Source: Thinopyrum elongatum (taxonomy: Eukaryota > Streptophyta > Magnoliopsida > Poales > Poaceae). Taken from it: a DNA stretch of 64,000 bases. The stretch covers positions 64,932,171 to 64,996,170 of the forward strand of contig CM022303.1 in NCBI GenBank assembly GCA_011799875.1. The letters are read 5' to 3'. Both the position numbers and the translations under genes were made by a program. Shown piece after piece: positions 10,506 through 22,900 of this stretch. Position 1 is the first letter of the stretch, and each line of letters begins with the position of its first letter. The notes beneath the pieces were generated by a model. The model was not told the DNA's origin. It saw nothing but the letters and a program-made list of their open reading frames with translations, and did not search any database.

Positions 10506-13500
10506 AGAAAAGCGCTTGTTGGGAGACAACCCAACACTTTTACCTACTGTTTTTGTGTGTTCACATGATTATGCTACTGTAGTAATCATGTTTTATTGCT
10601 TTTGTTTCAATAAAGTGCCAAGTAAAGCCTTTGGGATAGTGTGGATGATAGTTGACTTGAATCTGTGCAAAAACAGAAACTTTTGCGCTCATTCCAGGAA
10701 TTTTTAAAATTCACTGGGATGTTATTTTGATCTGAATTATTTACAGGCGATACATATACAAATTCTCTACGTTTTCCTAATTTTTCAGAATTTTTGGAGT
10801 AGCAGAAGTATGGTTGGAGTACAGATTACTACAGACTGTTCTGTTTTTGACAGATTCTGTTTTCAATGCATAGTTTGCTTGTTTCCTAGTTTCTATGGCT
10901 TATATTGCTCAATATAAATTGTGAAAATGATATGATACAGTAGGAATTGTGTGGAAACAATTATGAATCTTGTCTTTGACAGTACCAAAGTGAAATGGTT
11001 TGCTCTTTATCATACTAACCTATATCACGAAGTTCCGTTAAGTTTTGTGTGATTGAAGTTTTCAAGTTTTGGGTGAGATGTCGATATGAGGAGAATAAGG
11101 AGTAACAAGACCCTAAGCTTGGGGATTCCCAAGGCACCCCAAGGTAATATTCAAGGAAGATCCAAGCAACTAAGCTTGGGGATGCCCCGGAAGGCATCCC
11201 CTCTTTCGTCTCCAACATTATCGGCAACCTCACTTGGAGCTATGTTTTCATTCGTCACATGATATGTGTTTTACTTGGAGTGTCATTTTATTTTGCTTTG
11301 ATTTTCTTTCTGCTATCTATAATAATTTTTTGCATCTTTTACTTCAATAAAAATGTCAAGTATAGCCTTTGCCATGCTTGTTTTGCAAGTCTTTATGTGG
11401 CTGTTTAAAAACAGAAAGTTTATCGCTGTTGCAAAAATTCCCTAGAAAAGTCAGAATGTGATAAATTGTTGAAAAGTTTTGCAAAATAAGGTCTGATAAA
11501 TTTTCTACAGTGTGTTAAATTTTTAGAATTTTTTTGTTGAATAAGTATTGATACTCTTGCATCCTTTACAGACTGTACTGTTTTGGCAGATTGCTGTTAT
11601 GTTTGCATTGTTTGCATATGTTTGCTTGTTTAATGATTCTATTTGAGGATAGGAGTATTAAATATGCAAAGGCATTTAGTATGTAATGTTGAATAATAAT
11701 TTTATTAATTTTCTACAGTAGAGAATGATAAGGCTTTTGCATTGGTTTATACTAACTTATCTCACGAGTTCTCGTTGAGTTTTGTGTGTATGAAGTTCTT
11801 AAGATTTAGGGAAACCGTGATATGAGAGGAATTAAGGAGACACAAAAGCTCAAGCTTGGGGATTCCGAAGGCATCCCAATTTAATATTCCAAGAAGTCTC
11901 AAGCATCTAAGCTTGGGGATGCCCCGGTAGGCATCCCACCTTTCTTCTTCAACAATTATCGGTTAGTATCGGTTGAGCCTAAGTTTTTGCTTCTTCACAT
12001 GATGTGTGCTATTCTTGGTTTGTCATTTTTTTTTTGCTTGCTGTTTTAATAAAATACTTAGATCTGAAAGTTTTTAAATAAAATAGAGTCCTCAAATAGT
12101 TGCCAGGGAGGCTAAGTAAGCGGCACTCACATCCCGTCAATGAAGCTCTTTTCTATGGGATTGCTCTAGTGCTTCACTCATATCTTTTTTTGAGCACGGT
12201 GTGCCTTAGTATTTTTGAAGAAATTCTCTCTTGCTTCACTTAAATTATTTTGAGAGAAGAATTTTTTTTATGCTCATGATCTTCACTTAAATTTGTTTGA
12301 GCTTATCAAAAGCAACTTATGAAATTAGTTCCAAAGTGATAGATATCCAAGAAAGATATAATAAAAACTTTCATGAAGATCATTGGACAAAATAAACTTG
12401 ATTCCTTGTAATAGTTTTGAGATATGATGATGTGATATGTGAGTCATGTTGATGAATAATTGTGCTTTAGTAAGAATATTGGTGTTAAGGTTTGTGATTC
12501 CCTATGCAAGCACGAAAGTCTATAGTTGTGCAATGAAATTACATCCTACTTGTGGTGCATTATTCGGTGTTAATTATGCTCAATGCTTGCTTATGTGATT
12601 ATTTGTTTCTTGGTTGGTTGCTTCTCAATCTTTTGCTAGCCTTCATTTTGCACTAAGTATGATCACTACTTGTGCATCCAAAATCCTTTAAACCAGTTTT
12701 GCCACATGAGTCCACTATACCTAGCTATACGCGGTATTCTTTTGCCGTTCTAAGCAAATTTGTATGTGCCATCTCTAATTTTCAAAATAAATTTCTCTTT
12801 TGTGTGCTCGTACCGCTCGCGAGGCAGTGAGGGGTGGCTGATATTTTCCATGCTAGATGTGTTATTCTCACGATGAGTGTTTATTCACTTGTCATTGCAC
12901 GAGAGTAAGGCAAAGGTATTAGGGATGCCCAGTCCCGAAATGAAAAATAAATTTACTTTATGTTGTCAAATAATAAATTCCTTGGAAAGTGTTGGTATGG
13001 AGGGCACCCGTGGATACGGTTAGCCATGGAAAGTGAAAATATTGTGGAAAAAGGAATAAACCTTATTTTCTGTTTGGGAACTGCCTATGATATATCTAGC
13101 ATGGAAAGTGTGGGGAACTCTAAGTCGTTTTCGTTGGTGGGAAAAGTATACCTCCCAAAATGTTTTTATCTCTAAGTTTTTCGCTTTGAGCTCTGGCACC
13201 TCTACAAATCCCTACTTCCCTTTTCGAAGGGCCTTTCTTTTACTTTATGCAATTTTCATTTTTAATTTGAGTCTCCATCTTCTCTTATAAAGCACCAACT
13301 AGGGGGCACTATGATCGTACTTGAGCATTGGGTGTAGCTAATATGCGAGTGTGTTTCATGAATGGATCAATAATTGAGCATGATGGGCTAGGGATAAAAT
13401 ATTTTAGCGTTGATATTTTGAAAGACATGGCTGCTTGTTGATATGCTTGAGTATTTAAGTCTCATGTCAAAATTAGACTATTGCTTTGAACCATATAAAA

Positions 13501-13757
13501 GTCCAAATGTCCATGCTACAAAAGAAAAGAGTATATGATGAATATGATAGGTAGCATTCCACAACAAAAATTCCGTTTTCAATTGCTACCTTATCATGAT
13601 AAGTTTTATGAGAAAGAGTTGCTGTTATGATGCTAGGAAAAGTGATTGAAATTATCATTGATCAAACTTATGCACTTTGCTAGCATTCACACTTCATAAA
13701 TTATTTCTTTTATCATTTAACTACTCGAGGACGAGTAGGAATTAAGCTTGGGGATGC
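10506..13757 (+). other. Non-coding 3' interior of Gypsy 1, with a duplicated module
   Basis: AT-rich. It opens with a GTTGGGAGACAACCCAAC palindrome common downstream of coding regions in this Gypsy group. Two related modules (about 10600-11230 and 11335-11950) each run from an ATAAA-AGTGCCAAGTA-like start through a tract ending in TAAGCTTGGGGATGCCCCGG. The AAGCTTGGGGATGC motif recurs again as the real polypurine tract at 13743-13757, so the modules may be copies of the region abutting the 3' LTR. No open frame with a domain. Confidence 0.6.
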
Positions 13758-15334
13758 TTATACGTCTCCAATGTATCTATAATTTATGAAGTATTCATGC
13801 CATGTTTAAAACAATTTTATATGGTTTTGGTATGATTTGCATGGAACTAACCCGGACTAACGCTGTTTTCAGCAGAACTACTGTGGTGTTCTTTTTGTGC
13901 AGAAATGAAAGTTCTCCAAATGAGCTGAAACTTTTTAACAATTTTTTTGGAACAAAAGGGACCCCCGAAGCTTCGTGGGAGGGCCAGAAGAGCCATGAGG
14001 AGGGCACAACCCACCAGGGCGCGCCTGGTGGGCCTGGCTTGCCCAGATGGGTTGTGCTCACCTCGAGGCCCATCTTACCGTGAAACCGACGCCCAAAAAT
14101 CCTATAAATTGAGAAACCATCAGAAATAAACCTAGATCAGAAGTTCCGGTGCCGCAAGGCTCTGTAGCCACTGAAAACCAATCTACACCCTTTCCGGCAC
14201 CCTGCAAGAGGGGGGAATCATCTCCGGTGGCCATCTTCATCATCCCGGCGGCCACCACGATGAGGTGGGACTAGTCCACCCTCGGGGCTGAGGGTTTGTA
14301 CCAATAGCTATGTGTTTAATCTCTCTCTCTCTTGTGTTCAAGATGCACAATCTTGATGTATCGCGGGCTTTGTTAATGTAGTTGGATCATATGGTGTTTT
14401 CCCCTCTCTATCTTGTTGTGATGAATTGAGTTTTCCCTTTGAGATATCGTTGTTATCGGATTGAATACTTATATGGATTTGAGAACACTTGATATATGTC
14501 TTGCAATTGAATACTCGTGGTGACAATGGGGTATCGTATTGATTCACTTGATATATGTTTTGGCACTCAACTCGCGGATTCCCGAGGTGACATTGGGGTA
14601 ATCTATGCATAGGGGTTGTTGCACGTTCTTGTCTTTGTTTCTCCGGTAGAAATCTTGGGGCACTCTTTGAAGTTCTTTGCGTTGGATTGAGTATTATGGA
14701 TCTGAAATTATTTGGTGTTATTTTAGTACGAACTCTAGGATAGATCGAACGGAAAGAATAGCTTTGTGTTATTTTAGTACGAACTCTTGAATAGATTGAA
14801 CGGAAAGAATAGCTTTGAGGTGGTTTCGTACCCTACAAACAATTTCATCTTATGTTCTCCACTTGATAGGAACTTTGGAGTGATTCTTCGTTGCACTTTG
14901 AGGGGTGGTTATATGATCCAATTATATTATCACTGTTGAGAGATTGCACTAGCGAAAGTACAGACCCTAGGCCTTGTTTTCAAGCATTGCAATACCGTTT
15001 GTGCTCACTTTTGTCACTTGCTACCTTGCTGTTTTTTTATTGTTCCTATTACAAAAATCAATATCTACTATCATTACTACACTTTTATCACCATCTCTTC
15101 GCCGAACTAGTGCACCTATACAATTTACCATTGTATTTGGTGTGTTGGGGACACAAGATACTTTTTGTTATTTGGTTGCAGGGTCACTTGAGAGAGACCA
15201 TCTTCATCCTAGGCCTCCCATGGATTGATAAACCTTAGGTCATCCACTTGAGGGAAAATTGCTACTATCCTACAAAACTCTGCGCTTGGAGGCCCAACAC
15301 AAGTCTACAAGAACAAGTTGCATAGTAGACATCA
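13758..15334 (+). repeat. 3' LTR of Gypsy 1 (1577 bp)
   Basis: Matches 7898-9478 over its full length. The first dinucleotide has mutated from TG to TT; the end is GACATCA. Confidence 0.9.
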
Positions 15335-15658
15335 CATTCTAATATTTAGGTTTCTTTCAATTTGGTCTTGCACATGTAGGTCCTGCTGTCAGAGGCTTAG
15401 ACCCACTGTTCGACCCATTTTGCATATGGAGAAATGAGATGTCCATGAATATCAGTCAAGTCAAGAAACTCAGAAAGATTGTTAGGATGAAGAAACTTGC
15501 GATGAATAATAGCAAGATCTTTGTTTGCACAATGAAGAAGACATCAGTCAACTATAGGATGATACTAACTCTTTTACCTTGTTTTTACCCCTTGCGCCAT
15601 TTCAAAATTGATAACAACGATTTATGCATATCTTTGTTTTCTGTACTTTTCAAAGCAG

Positions 15659-15895
15659 TTCACCGATGATTACCTCTCAAACCACCTGCATGGTCAAGAG
15701 GTGAGGAAGGTATTCATTCAACACCCACGGTACAATATTGAAGTCTTGCTGAAGAGGACGAAGGTTGGGTGGGCAATTATCCATAGCCACTGGCCTAAAG
15801 TTGCAAGGACATTCAACATCACTGAAGGCTCAATATTTGCCTTCCACTTCTGCAGTTTCCAAGATGAGATTCATCTGTCTATTTACCGTGTATGA
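15659..15895 (+). pseudogene. B3-like DNA-binding domain exon of the CACTA-like element
   Basis: After a clear acceptor (CTTTTCAAAGCAG) an open frame of 78 codons runs to TGA. Its layout (LLKRTKVGWAIIHSHWPKVA, then ITEGSIFAFHFC and DEIHLSIYRV) fits the C-terminal part of a plant B3 fold: Trp-containing helix, GS/D turn and closing strands. The upstream exon (about 15385-15550) is ambiguous. One frame is open and Lys-rich (MSMNISQVKKLRKIVRMKKL); another is acidic with several stops and would lead into the first B3 strand. No canonical GT donor is clear at the end of that exon. The gene lies 0.65 kb from the right end. It is probably element-encoded and disrupted by the Gypsy insertion. Confidence in the B3 call is moderate. 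Confidence 0.5.
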
Positions 15896-16120
15896 TGCTA
15901 CTTCCCAAAGGATTTTAATGTTGCAAGTGAAACTTGGTGCTGTTGTGTAATGGCATAAATGAGTGCCGAAGCTATCTGATGTAATTCGATTATGAAATCC
16001 TGGTTGCTGTTATACGGATATGAAATATCTGGTGTGTTTTATAAGAAATATCAATTTGATTAGTACATGGATTATCAATAATAGGCTAATTACCCTGCTC
16101 ATTGGGGTTTTCTATTGCAG
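15896..16120. other. 3' flank of the B3-like exon
   Basis: AT-rich sequence resembling a plant 3' UTR (TGTAATGGCATAAATGAG). Nothing else seen. Confidence 0.3.
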
Positions 16121-16546
16121 ACGGTTACTCAGACAGCACCGTGGGTGATGAACTCAAACAACCCGCACGGTTTCTAGAAAGTAGGCGTGTTCGATCAACT
16201 AACAATCACACACGGCTTCCGGCAGAGAACTGTTTGCGTTAGGCCACCTTGCACAAACGTTTCCACACAAAAAACTGTGTGTGATATACATACGAACGGA
16301 AATGTTTTTCTGGGGTTCACCGTGTGGGATATACATACAAACGGAAACAATTGGGTTTCGATGCCCCGCCAGATCGCACACGAGCTCATTTTGCCCCAGC
16401 CTTTGTGCCAGGAGGGCCTATCCCCGACGGTTTCTGGGTCGTGTGGGAAGGACCGCCCTATCGCCCACACTCACTTGGCGACGGTTCCAAACGCCGTCGC
16501 GGAAAGGGGTTAAAAACCGTTTGTATAGCACGTCGCTGTACAAGTG
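16121..16546. repeat. Right subterminal region of the CACTA-like element
   Basis: Repeated (A/G)(C/T)GGTTTC, AACGGAAA and ACTGTTTGCG motifs and two near-identical GTGTG(T/G)GATATACATAC(G/A)AACGG boxes (16271 and 16323) precede the terminus. The last bases are GCTGTACAAGTG. Confidence 0.55.
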
Positions 16547-16549
16547 CAA

Positions 16550-17156
16550 GCTTAGTTGTACAAATTCGAATCTGATATGATGCTGATATTAGTAAAACTG
16601 AGACATGTTTAATTGGCCAGCTAAATGTTCCTACTTTAGTTTCGAAATGTATGTGAGCCACATATGGAGAGATCGAAAGGAATATTATTTCTCTGTGTGC
16701 TCTGGTTCATCATGGGTGGGCAACGGACATTGCATAGAAAGACTTGTAATATCTTCAATCTGCTTGCTCTCCCGCTCTTCTTTGACATGATCCTCATCTC
16801 TTCTTTAATAAGTATGTTCCTTGTCGGGAAGAGTAGCAGAGACATTTGCGGTCGACAGGTCAGGTCCAGTTGTTCTTCCTTAGTATATTTTGAATCTGTC
16901 AGGTCAGGTCGAGTTGTTCTTCTTTACTATACGTTGAAGTTGTCATCTGTGAAGTATCATCACTTCTGGAGCTCTCATATTTTGAGTAGTAGGCCACATT
17001 ATATTAATGCACACACCAAATTACAGCATGCATGGCATCTCTCAGAAGAATTGTAGAGATAGCACATAGGGGTTTACAGGAAGGCAGTATTGGATTAGAA
17101 TCACTTCTGCATTACAAAGATAATCTCACTTATTTTTATGTTTTCATGCATGTCAG
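16550..17156 (+). other. Third copy of the host repeat, then intron-like DNA
   Basis: 16550-16860 matches 1230-1480 plus 1750-1800 (CATCATGGGTGGGCAAC, GTATGTTCCTTGT), without the MITE. The rest is AT-rich and ends in the acceptor TGCATGTCAG. Confidence 0.55.
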
Positions 17157-17925
17157 GTATTGAACATGATCAAAATGAATATGAGAATTGGCACACGAGA
17201 GGAATATTGCGGAACAATCCACTGGCTAACAAACTTGGCATGGTGGAGGATGGCCTATCTTATTCATCCATCAAGGTGCTTGCTCTAACTTGGCAAGATT
17301 GTATTGGTCACGCATATCTTGCATATGACCTCTAGCATTACTTCTACTTTGTTAGACCACCATCTGCTTAGTTTAAGCATCATATATGAGTATATGCCAT
17401 ACCTAATCCATTTTCTGTACCTATTCCATGTGTCATCATGCTATGTTTTTCCAGTCAAATGTTATTCTTTCATAATAGATGTCCCAAAGGAAGAGGGTGA
17501 GTGCAGATGCTCAAGGAGTACAAACTAGGTATTTGGAAAAGGCCGTGATACCTGTTAAATTAGATAGATCAGCAGCTACAGAAAACACAGGCCCAACTAT
17601 ACCACACTTTACCCCTACTCCACTGGCCAAACCCCTATTAGAATTGCAGAGAGCCCAGCGTCAGGTACTTTCTATGATATCAATTCAAAGTTTGACATTT
17701 CTGCATGTGCCTTACCTTCTCTCTTGTGTGAAAACTAATTTCAGATGAATCTCCTTTCTCAAAGGATCATAGGGTCTCACAACAATACTGGGCACTGCAT
17801 TGCTCTTGTCAGTACCTCTTGCCCTTTGTCAGCATACTTACACTCATTGCTCTTTGATTATGTAGCATCACTGTAAATGTTCGCTTCCTTATCCACCCTT
17901 TGCTCGAAATTATAAGATCTATATT

Positions 17926-19934
17926 TGTAGGAGATATGCCCTAGAGGCAATAATAAATGTTATTGATTATCTCCCTGTTCATAATTAGGTTTATGTTCCA
18001 TGCTATAACTGCAATGATTCTCGAGTCTACAAATAAAACGAGGCTTGGAGGGAAACTCATGTGCACGTGTGGGATAATAAACGATAAAATGTATTCCTAG
18101 TCAAGCCTCTATGACTGGCTCAACTGTTGCATGATGGTTCTTTTTTCCTGATCATGGGCATGTCTATGCCAGCAACTTTGAGGGCACAATGTTAGCAGAA
18201 CATTTGTGTTGAATCGACCCGAATTGATGTTATGCTATGAGATACATTCGTCACAAGTTAATGGTTAATAACACAGAGATGGTTAATGTTTGCATGATTC
18301 CTTAGACCATGAGAGTATCGAGTTTCTTCATGCTTTCTTCATGAACTTTGGGGTTTGTTAAACGTCATCCGTAAATGGGTGGCTATTACGGCGGCTTACG
18401 GGTTCATGGAAAAGTATGTCAAGTAACTTGATAGCTCAAGATTGGGATTTGCTCCTCCGATGTTGGAGAGATATATCTAGGCCCTCTCGGTGTTACAGTA
18501 TCCATCATCGTCTGGCCAGACACTTTGTGATTTGATCACGCGGATGACGGAACACGGTAACGAGAAAAAAGAACAAATACCGGTAACGAGGTAACTGGCA
18601 TAGTGGACAAGTTGTTGACCCACGGGGATGCCATCATGTATCACCTCGGGTATTTGTGACATATCGCGAAGCAACAGGAATAGCACACGGCAACTGGAGG
18701 TTCACTCGAATATTCATTCGTGTGGGTACAGGGGTCAATATGGGTGTCCACGGCTCCGATGTTGATCATTGATCGGAAGGGGTTCCGTGTCATGTCTATA
18801 CTTCACCGAACCTATAGGGTCACATGCTTAAGGGTCATCTAACTGCTGAATACTAGACAGGGAGTCTGAGAGAAAATCACCGAAAAAGTTTCGGACACCG
18901 AAAAAGTTTCGGACAGCGGAAAAGTTCCGCAGAGAGAGGTCACCGGATGAGTTCCGGTGAAACTGAAAAGTTGTTTCAGAGGATACCATAAAGTCAAATT
19001 GGTTTCAGCACATGCCCAATAATTCTTGGAGGGTGCCAGAATCATTCTGGAAACTTTTGGGAATTTTCTGAAAGAAAAACCGGAAATGTTCCGGAGCTGC
19101 CGGAACCACTTCAGATGCTTTTCGCAGATGAAAATCACTAATCTGGAATTGTTCCAGAACACGTTGAAAATTATTTTAGTGGGTACTGGAAATGTTCTAA
19201 GCCCATATAAATATTTTCAGTTCGAACGGACAATGAAAAATGTCGTCGTGAATAGTGAAAGTGCTTTTTGGGTGGCTTCTTGGAGAAGCCACCTTGAGGG
19301 TCCTTTGGTATTTTTCCCCTTGGCTTCTTGGAGAAGCCACCCTTGGGCTTGGCCTATAAATAGGGGTGGAGGGGGCTGCCTAAAGACTCATTCCTTCTCA
19401 CATACAAGTGCCATGCAATGATCTGGCTTCTCTCTCCCTCCCGGCGAAATAGTTTCGTAGAGCCGAAAGGCTGTCTGGGTTCCGGCAGGAACTAGTTCTG
19501 GACGGCGAAGCCCTGCCGGATAGATGACACCGTACGTGTGCAACTCTGTAGAGAGGTTGTAGTTTCGATCTTAGTGCCCGAGGGGCTGTTCCAGAGTGCC
19601 TCCCGAAGGGCTGTCCAAGTGACGGTCCGAGTTCTGTGAGTCCTCCCGAAGGGCTGTCCGAGTGACCGTCTGAGTTTCGAAGGTCCTCCCGAAGGGCTGT
19701 CCGCGACACCGTCCGGGGGACTGTTCGACCGCCTCCCGGAGGGCTGTCCGGGGCGCGGATGAGGGTATACATCCTCGCGGTTGGGAGGTTGTAAATCCTA
19801 GCTGCGGGGATCTGCACCGCCGATCGTCATCGACTCTACTTCCGCTGCGCTACGAGTCGGTAACGAAAAGATCAAACCTTGTATGCAGTCTCCATAGGTC
19901 GGAAATTTTTTGTTTTCTGCTGCGTTACCCTACA
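17926..19934 (+). repeat. 5' LTR of Copia 1 (2009 bp)
   Basis: Contains short hairpins CCGAAAAAGTTTCGG in tandem (18870-18925), two TGGCTTCTTGGAGAAGCCA palindromes (19271-19293 and 19321-19339) just upstream of TATAAATA (19355-19362), and a downstream run of CTCCCGAAGGGCTGTCC units (about 19605-19760). A 20-base segment near 19898 present in the 3' LTR is missing here. Confidence 0.9.
19355..19362 (+). promoter_or_regulatory. TATA box in Copia 1 5' LTR
   Basis: TATAAATA, repeated at 26706-26713 in the 3' LTR. Two palindromes lie immediately upstream. Confidence 0.65.
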
Positions 19935-22900
19935 GTGGCATCATGATCCGTGCTATGCGTAGATGCAGGTTGCGATCTAGAATACATGGAGATGTATGGG
20001 TGTTGCACAATATAATTAGGTAGTAGATGAGTTCTATTACTGAAAATTATTTGTGCGGGTAGCAGATGAAATCTGTTACCTGATATTCTTGTTGCTTCCC
20101 TGAATTTGCGTAGTCCTGATCTTGACGGCATGGTGGAATCTCACAAAGTTCTGGCATTCCGCGATCCTTTCATGCTGCTCCTGAGTATGCTGATTGACAG
20201 ATCAACGAAGTGCTAACAGTTCTTTGGGTTCCACCATAGTTAAAGAAAGATGGATGTTTCGCAGACGAAAGGGCAATGCAGATATGATCTGCACGGGGGT
20301 CATGCGTATGATGAAGTTCAGTATGGGGCTCGAGATTTTATTATCTCGTGTCTCATACACCCCGCAATGTTAATCTAGCGACTTGGATTACCATACTTGA
20401 TGATGGACGTTGGTAGCTTCGGTTTGTTTCGAAACATTAGAAGCCACGTAAAACAAGTTTTTGCTGAACCGATTAGAGACGTCTAACTTGGTTTTGCAGG
20501 AGGGTTTGCATGTGCATGTGATGTGGTATAGCAGTGCTCATAATAATTTGATTATGTATGAGATGACTATATGATGTAAATTAATTAACATGACCTGCGT
20601 GTCATGATTCGGCATGATGGCTGGAGCCATATGATTGCACTTTAATGACCTGTGTGTCAACCTTAAGTAATGCATTTATTTTATCTGCTATGGAGATAGC
20701 AATATTATCTGGTGCATCGACAAGGTGGTGGCAATCTTCGCGAAGGTGAACACCGACGAGAATGCCAAAGACGAAGAAATACAAGACTTCTCCGTCAGAA
20801 AGGGCTATACCATATCATGCTATTATGAATTGCCTGAGATGTTTATCCCTTATGTTGCACCCTTCTTGATTGCGCGGTAGTCGCTTTTTATTAGGGTGAT
20901 CTCTCACAAAATTATCAAGTAGTTAGTGTTCTCCCAAGTGTAGGACCGTCACGGCACCTAACTTTTTGGGGTGCGCCATGGATGCATGGGTACGAACGAT
21001 TAGGGAAGTGTGAGGCGGGTGAGTTGAGACCTCGCAGCGTGATCACTTGGTTGTCTTGACGTTCAGGCATGAAAGTCATGAGCTCGGAACACACGCATCG
21101 AAAGATGAACAAGAGTCACATAGAGATGTGATCGACAAGTTGGCCTACCGATTAAAATTCCCGTCATGAGATGATGATTCTATGGCGATGAATTGAAGTC
21201 TGGATCTTGTATCCCTCAAAATCAATTATGAGAGATATTGATTTGAGTGGGAGCGCACTGTTGAATTAACTTGTTTAATTCTCAGTGCAATTAATTTTGA
21301 ACACTGTCTAAGTGTGTTTTGCATAATAGTTGTAGAATAATGGCTCGCGTTTCCACCTTCCCTATTAAAATTGAATAGCTGTTAAATATCTGGTTAAAAA
21401 CCTTTACGGTTGGTAACGTAATGTGAGGATTGTCCTCTAGAGTGCCGAGAAGGATTTTGTCCTATCGCATACTTTCGGTATTCTCTCGCTTATGCTATGG
21501 ATCATGTGACTCTCGTCCTTCGATCCAAAAGCCAGAATTCCGTTTCAGTCGAGTGCAATACTTTGCTTCCATGAGACCCGAACTTCAAAAGTTTGGATAG
21601 TTATGTGATATTCATGGAATCTGAAAATCATTTTCAGAGATAGACAAAGGCTAAAAGATATGAGATATCCAAAGCAATGTTTGTTTGCAAACTATTAGTA
21701 AAGAAGTTTACTATGCATTAGACTGATAAAAGAGGGATCCAGAAGAACGCCTGTCATATGATGAAAGGTGAATAAAACAACAACTTAAAGAGAAAGGAAG
21801 TGTCCAAAGGGTGTTAGTGTGATAACACACCTAGGAAGTCCGGGGCTAACGCCACTCTTAAGTTGAGTGCTTCTTCTGAGAGTAGGAGAAATACTGAAAG
21901 TTAAACTGTTAGAAGTATAAAGGCAAAAGAAAGAGGACTGGAATATCCAGCTCATGTATGAATGTCATACAAGTTTTTGATGTATAGAAGGCTGGTCAAA
22001 GATATAGTTCTTGGGAATTATGATTAAATTGTTAATCACTGATTCTTGGGTATTGTGAGTTAATCAAAAAGATACCTGCTCGATTGCATTCTGTTGCAAC
22101 TCGATGTAAGAACTACTATGGCCTGAAAGACTAGCCAGGAATGAGGTTTAGGTATACACAGGGAACATAGTAAATGTTACTATACCTTCCATCGGTGTAT
22201 TACCGTCTGTATTTATTTTCATAATTCATTTAGAGTTTTACAAACTCTAGCCCATTGCATAAGGTATCTTGCAAGAAGGTTGTTCATACGAGAACTTTTG
22301 ATGTTCGGTGTTATGAATAACATAAGGTCCATACTTTCATTATGAATGAGATGTATGTTATGAATGTTGATAATAATATATTACCTCTGGATTTACTTTC
22401 ATAATTAATTTTAGAGTTTCATACACTCTAGCCCATTGCATAATGTTTGTTGCAAAAAAAGTTGTTCATAAAAACAATAATTGTTGTTCAGTATTATGAA
22501 TAACATGAAGGGCCATGCTTCCATCCAAGATGGGATGTATGTTATGAATCTTGATGGTAATATGATACATCCATAACACTGACGCTAAATGTCGTAAGAC
22601 TAAGAGAATACCACATAAGTGTGGCACTACATTTAGTCACATTGGAGAAACCCGCATGGATAAATTCCATTATGATGGATTTTGAAGTCGTTTGATTTTG
22701 AATCATCTGACACTTGCAACTTTTCTCCGAAAAGTGAAGTGACTAAAATACCGTTCACATGCCATAAGGAACGAGAAAAGAACTTATTGGTGATCATACA
22801 TTTTGATGTATGTAGTTCAATAAATGTTATTGCAAGTAGTGGATTTATCTATCTTCAAAAATGACTCAAGTAGATATGTGGATATTTACTTGATGAGACG

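Larger units (their letters stand above)
7898..15334 (+). mobile_element. Gypsy LTR retrotransposon 1, non-autonomous
   Basis: Two LTRs (7898-9478 and 13758-15334) flank a 4.28-kb interior. The primer binding site is a perfect 18-base match to the 3' end of plant tRNA-Asp, and a purine-rich tract AAGCTTGGGGATG precedes the 3' LTR. The TSD is CATTA (7893-7897) against CATTC (15335-15339), one mismatch. The interior has only one small stop-broken ORF; no gag, protease, reverse transcriptase, RNase H or integrase is recognisable. It is inserted in the CACTA-like element, probably in an intron. The LTRs differ at roughly a dozen positions in the first 310 bases, so it is not young. Confidence 0.9.
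2521..16546. mobile_element. CACTA-like DNA transposon, 14.0 kb, TSD CAA
   Basis: The left end is CACTACTGTAGG and the right end ...GCTGTACAAGTG (reverse complement CACTTGTACAGC), so both termini begin CACT. CAA flanks both sides (2518-2520 and 16547-16549), the 3-bp duplication expected for CACTA elements. Subterminal motifs of the ACTGTTTGTGATGA / ACCGTTTGTATAG type occur near both ends. Removing the element rejoins a host segment matching the paralogous copies at 1206 and 2115. Inside are a stop-riddled coiled-coil gene, a 506-bp tandem array, a 35-bp minisatellite, a B3-like exon and a nested Gypsy element. No TnpD-type transposase is visible. The two terminal inverted repeats match only weakly past the first bases, so family placement is tentative. 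Confidence 0.6.

Noticed and set aside
2521..16546. Reading this insertion as a Mutator-like element
   Set aside because: No 9-bp target duplication or long terminal inverted repeat is seen; a 3-bp CAA duplication with CACT termini fits CACTA better, though not strongly.
19398..19817. 139-codon minus-strand frame present twice (also 26749-27168), and a 131-codon plus frame present twice
   Set aside because: Both copies lie in the two LTRs of one element, so their conservation reflects LTR identity. They cover the GGGCTGTCC repeat region and show no domain.
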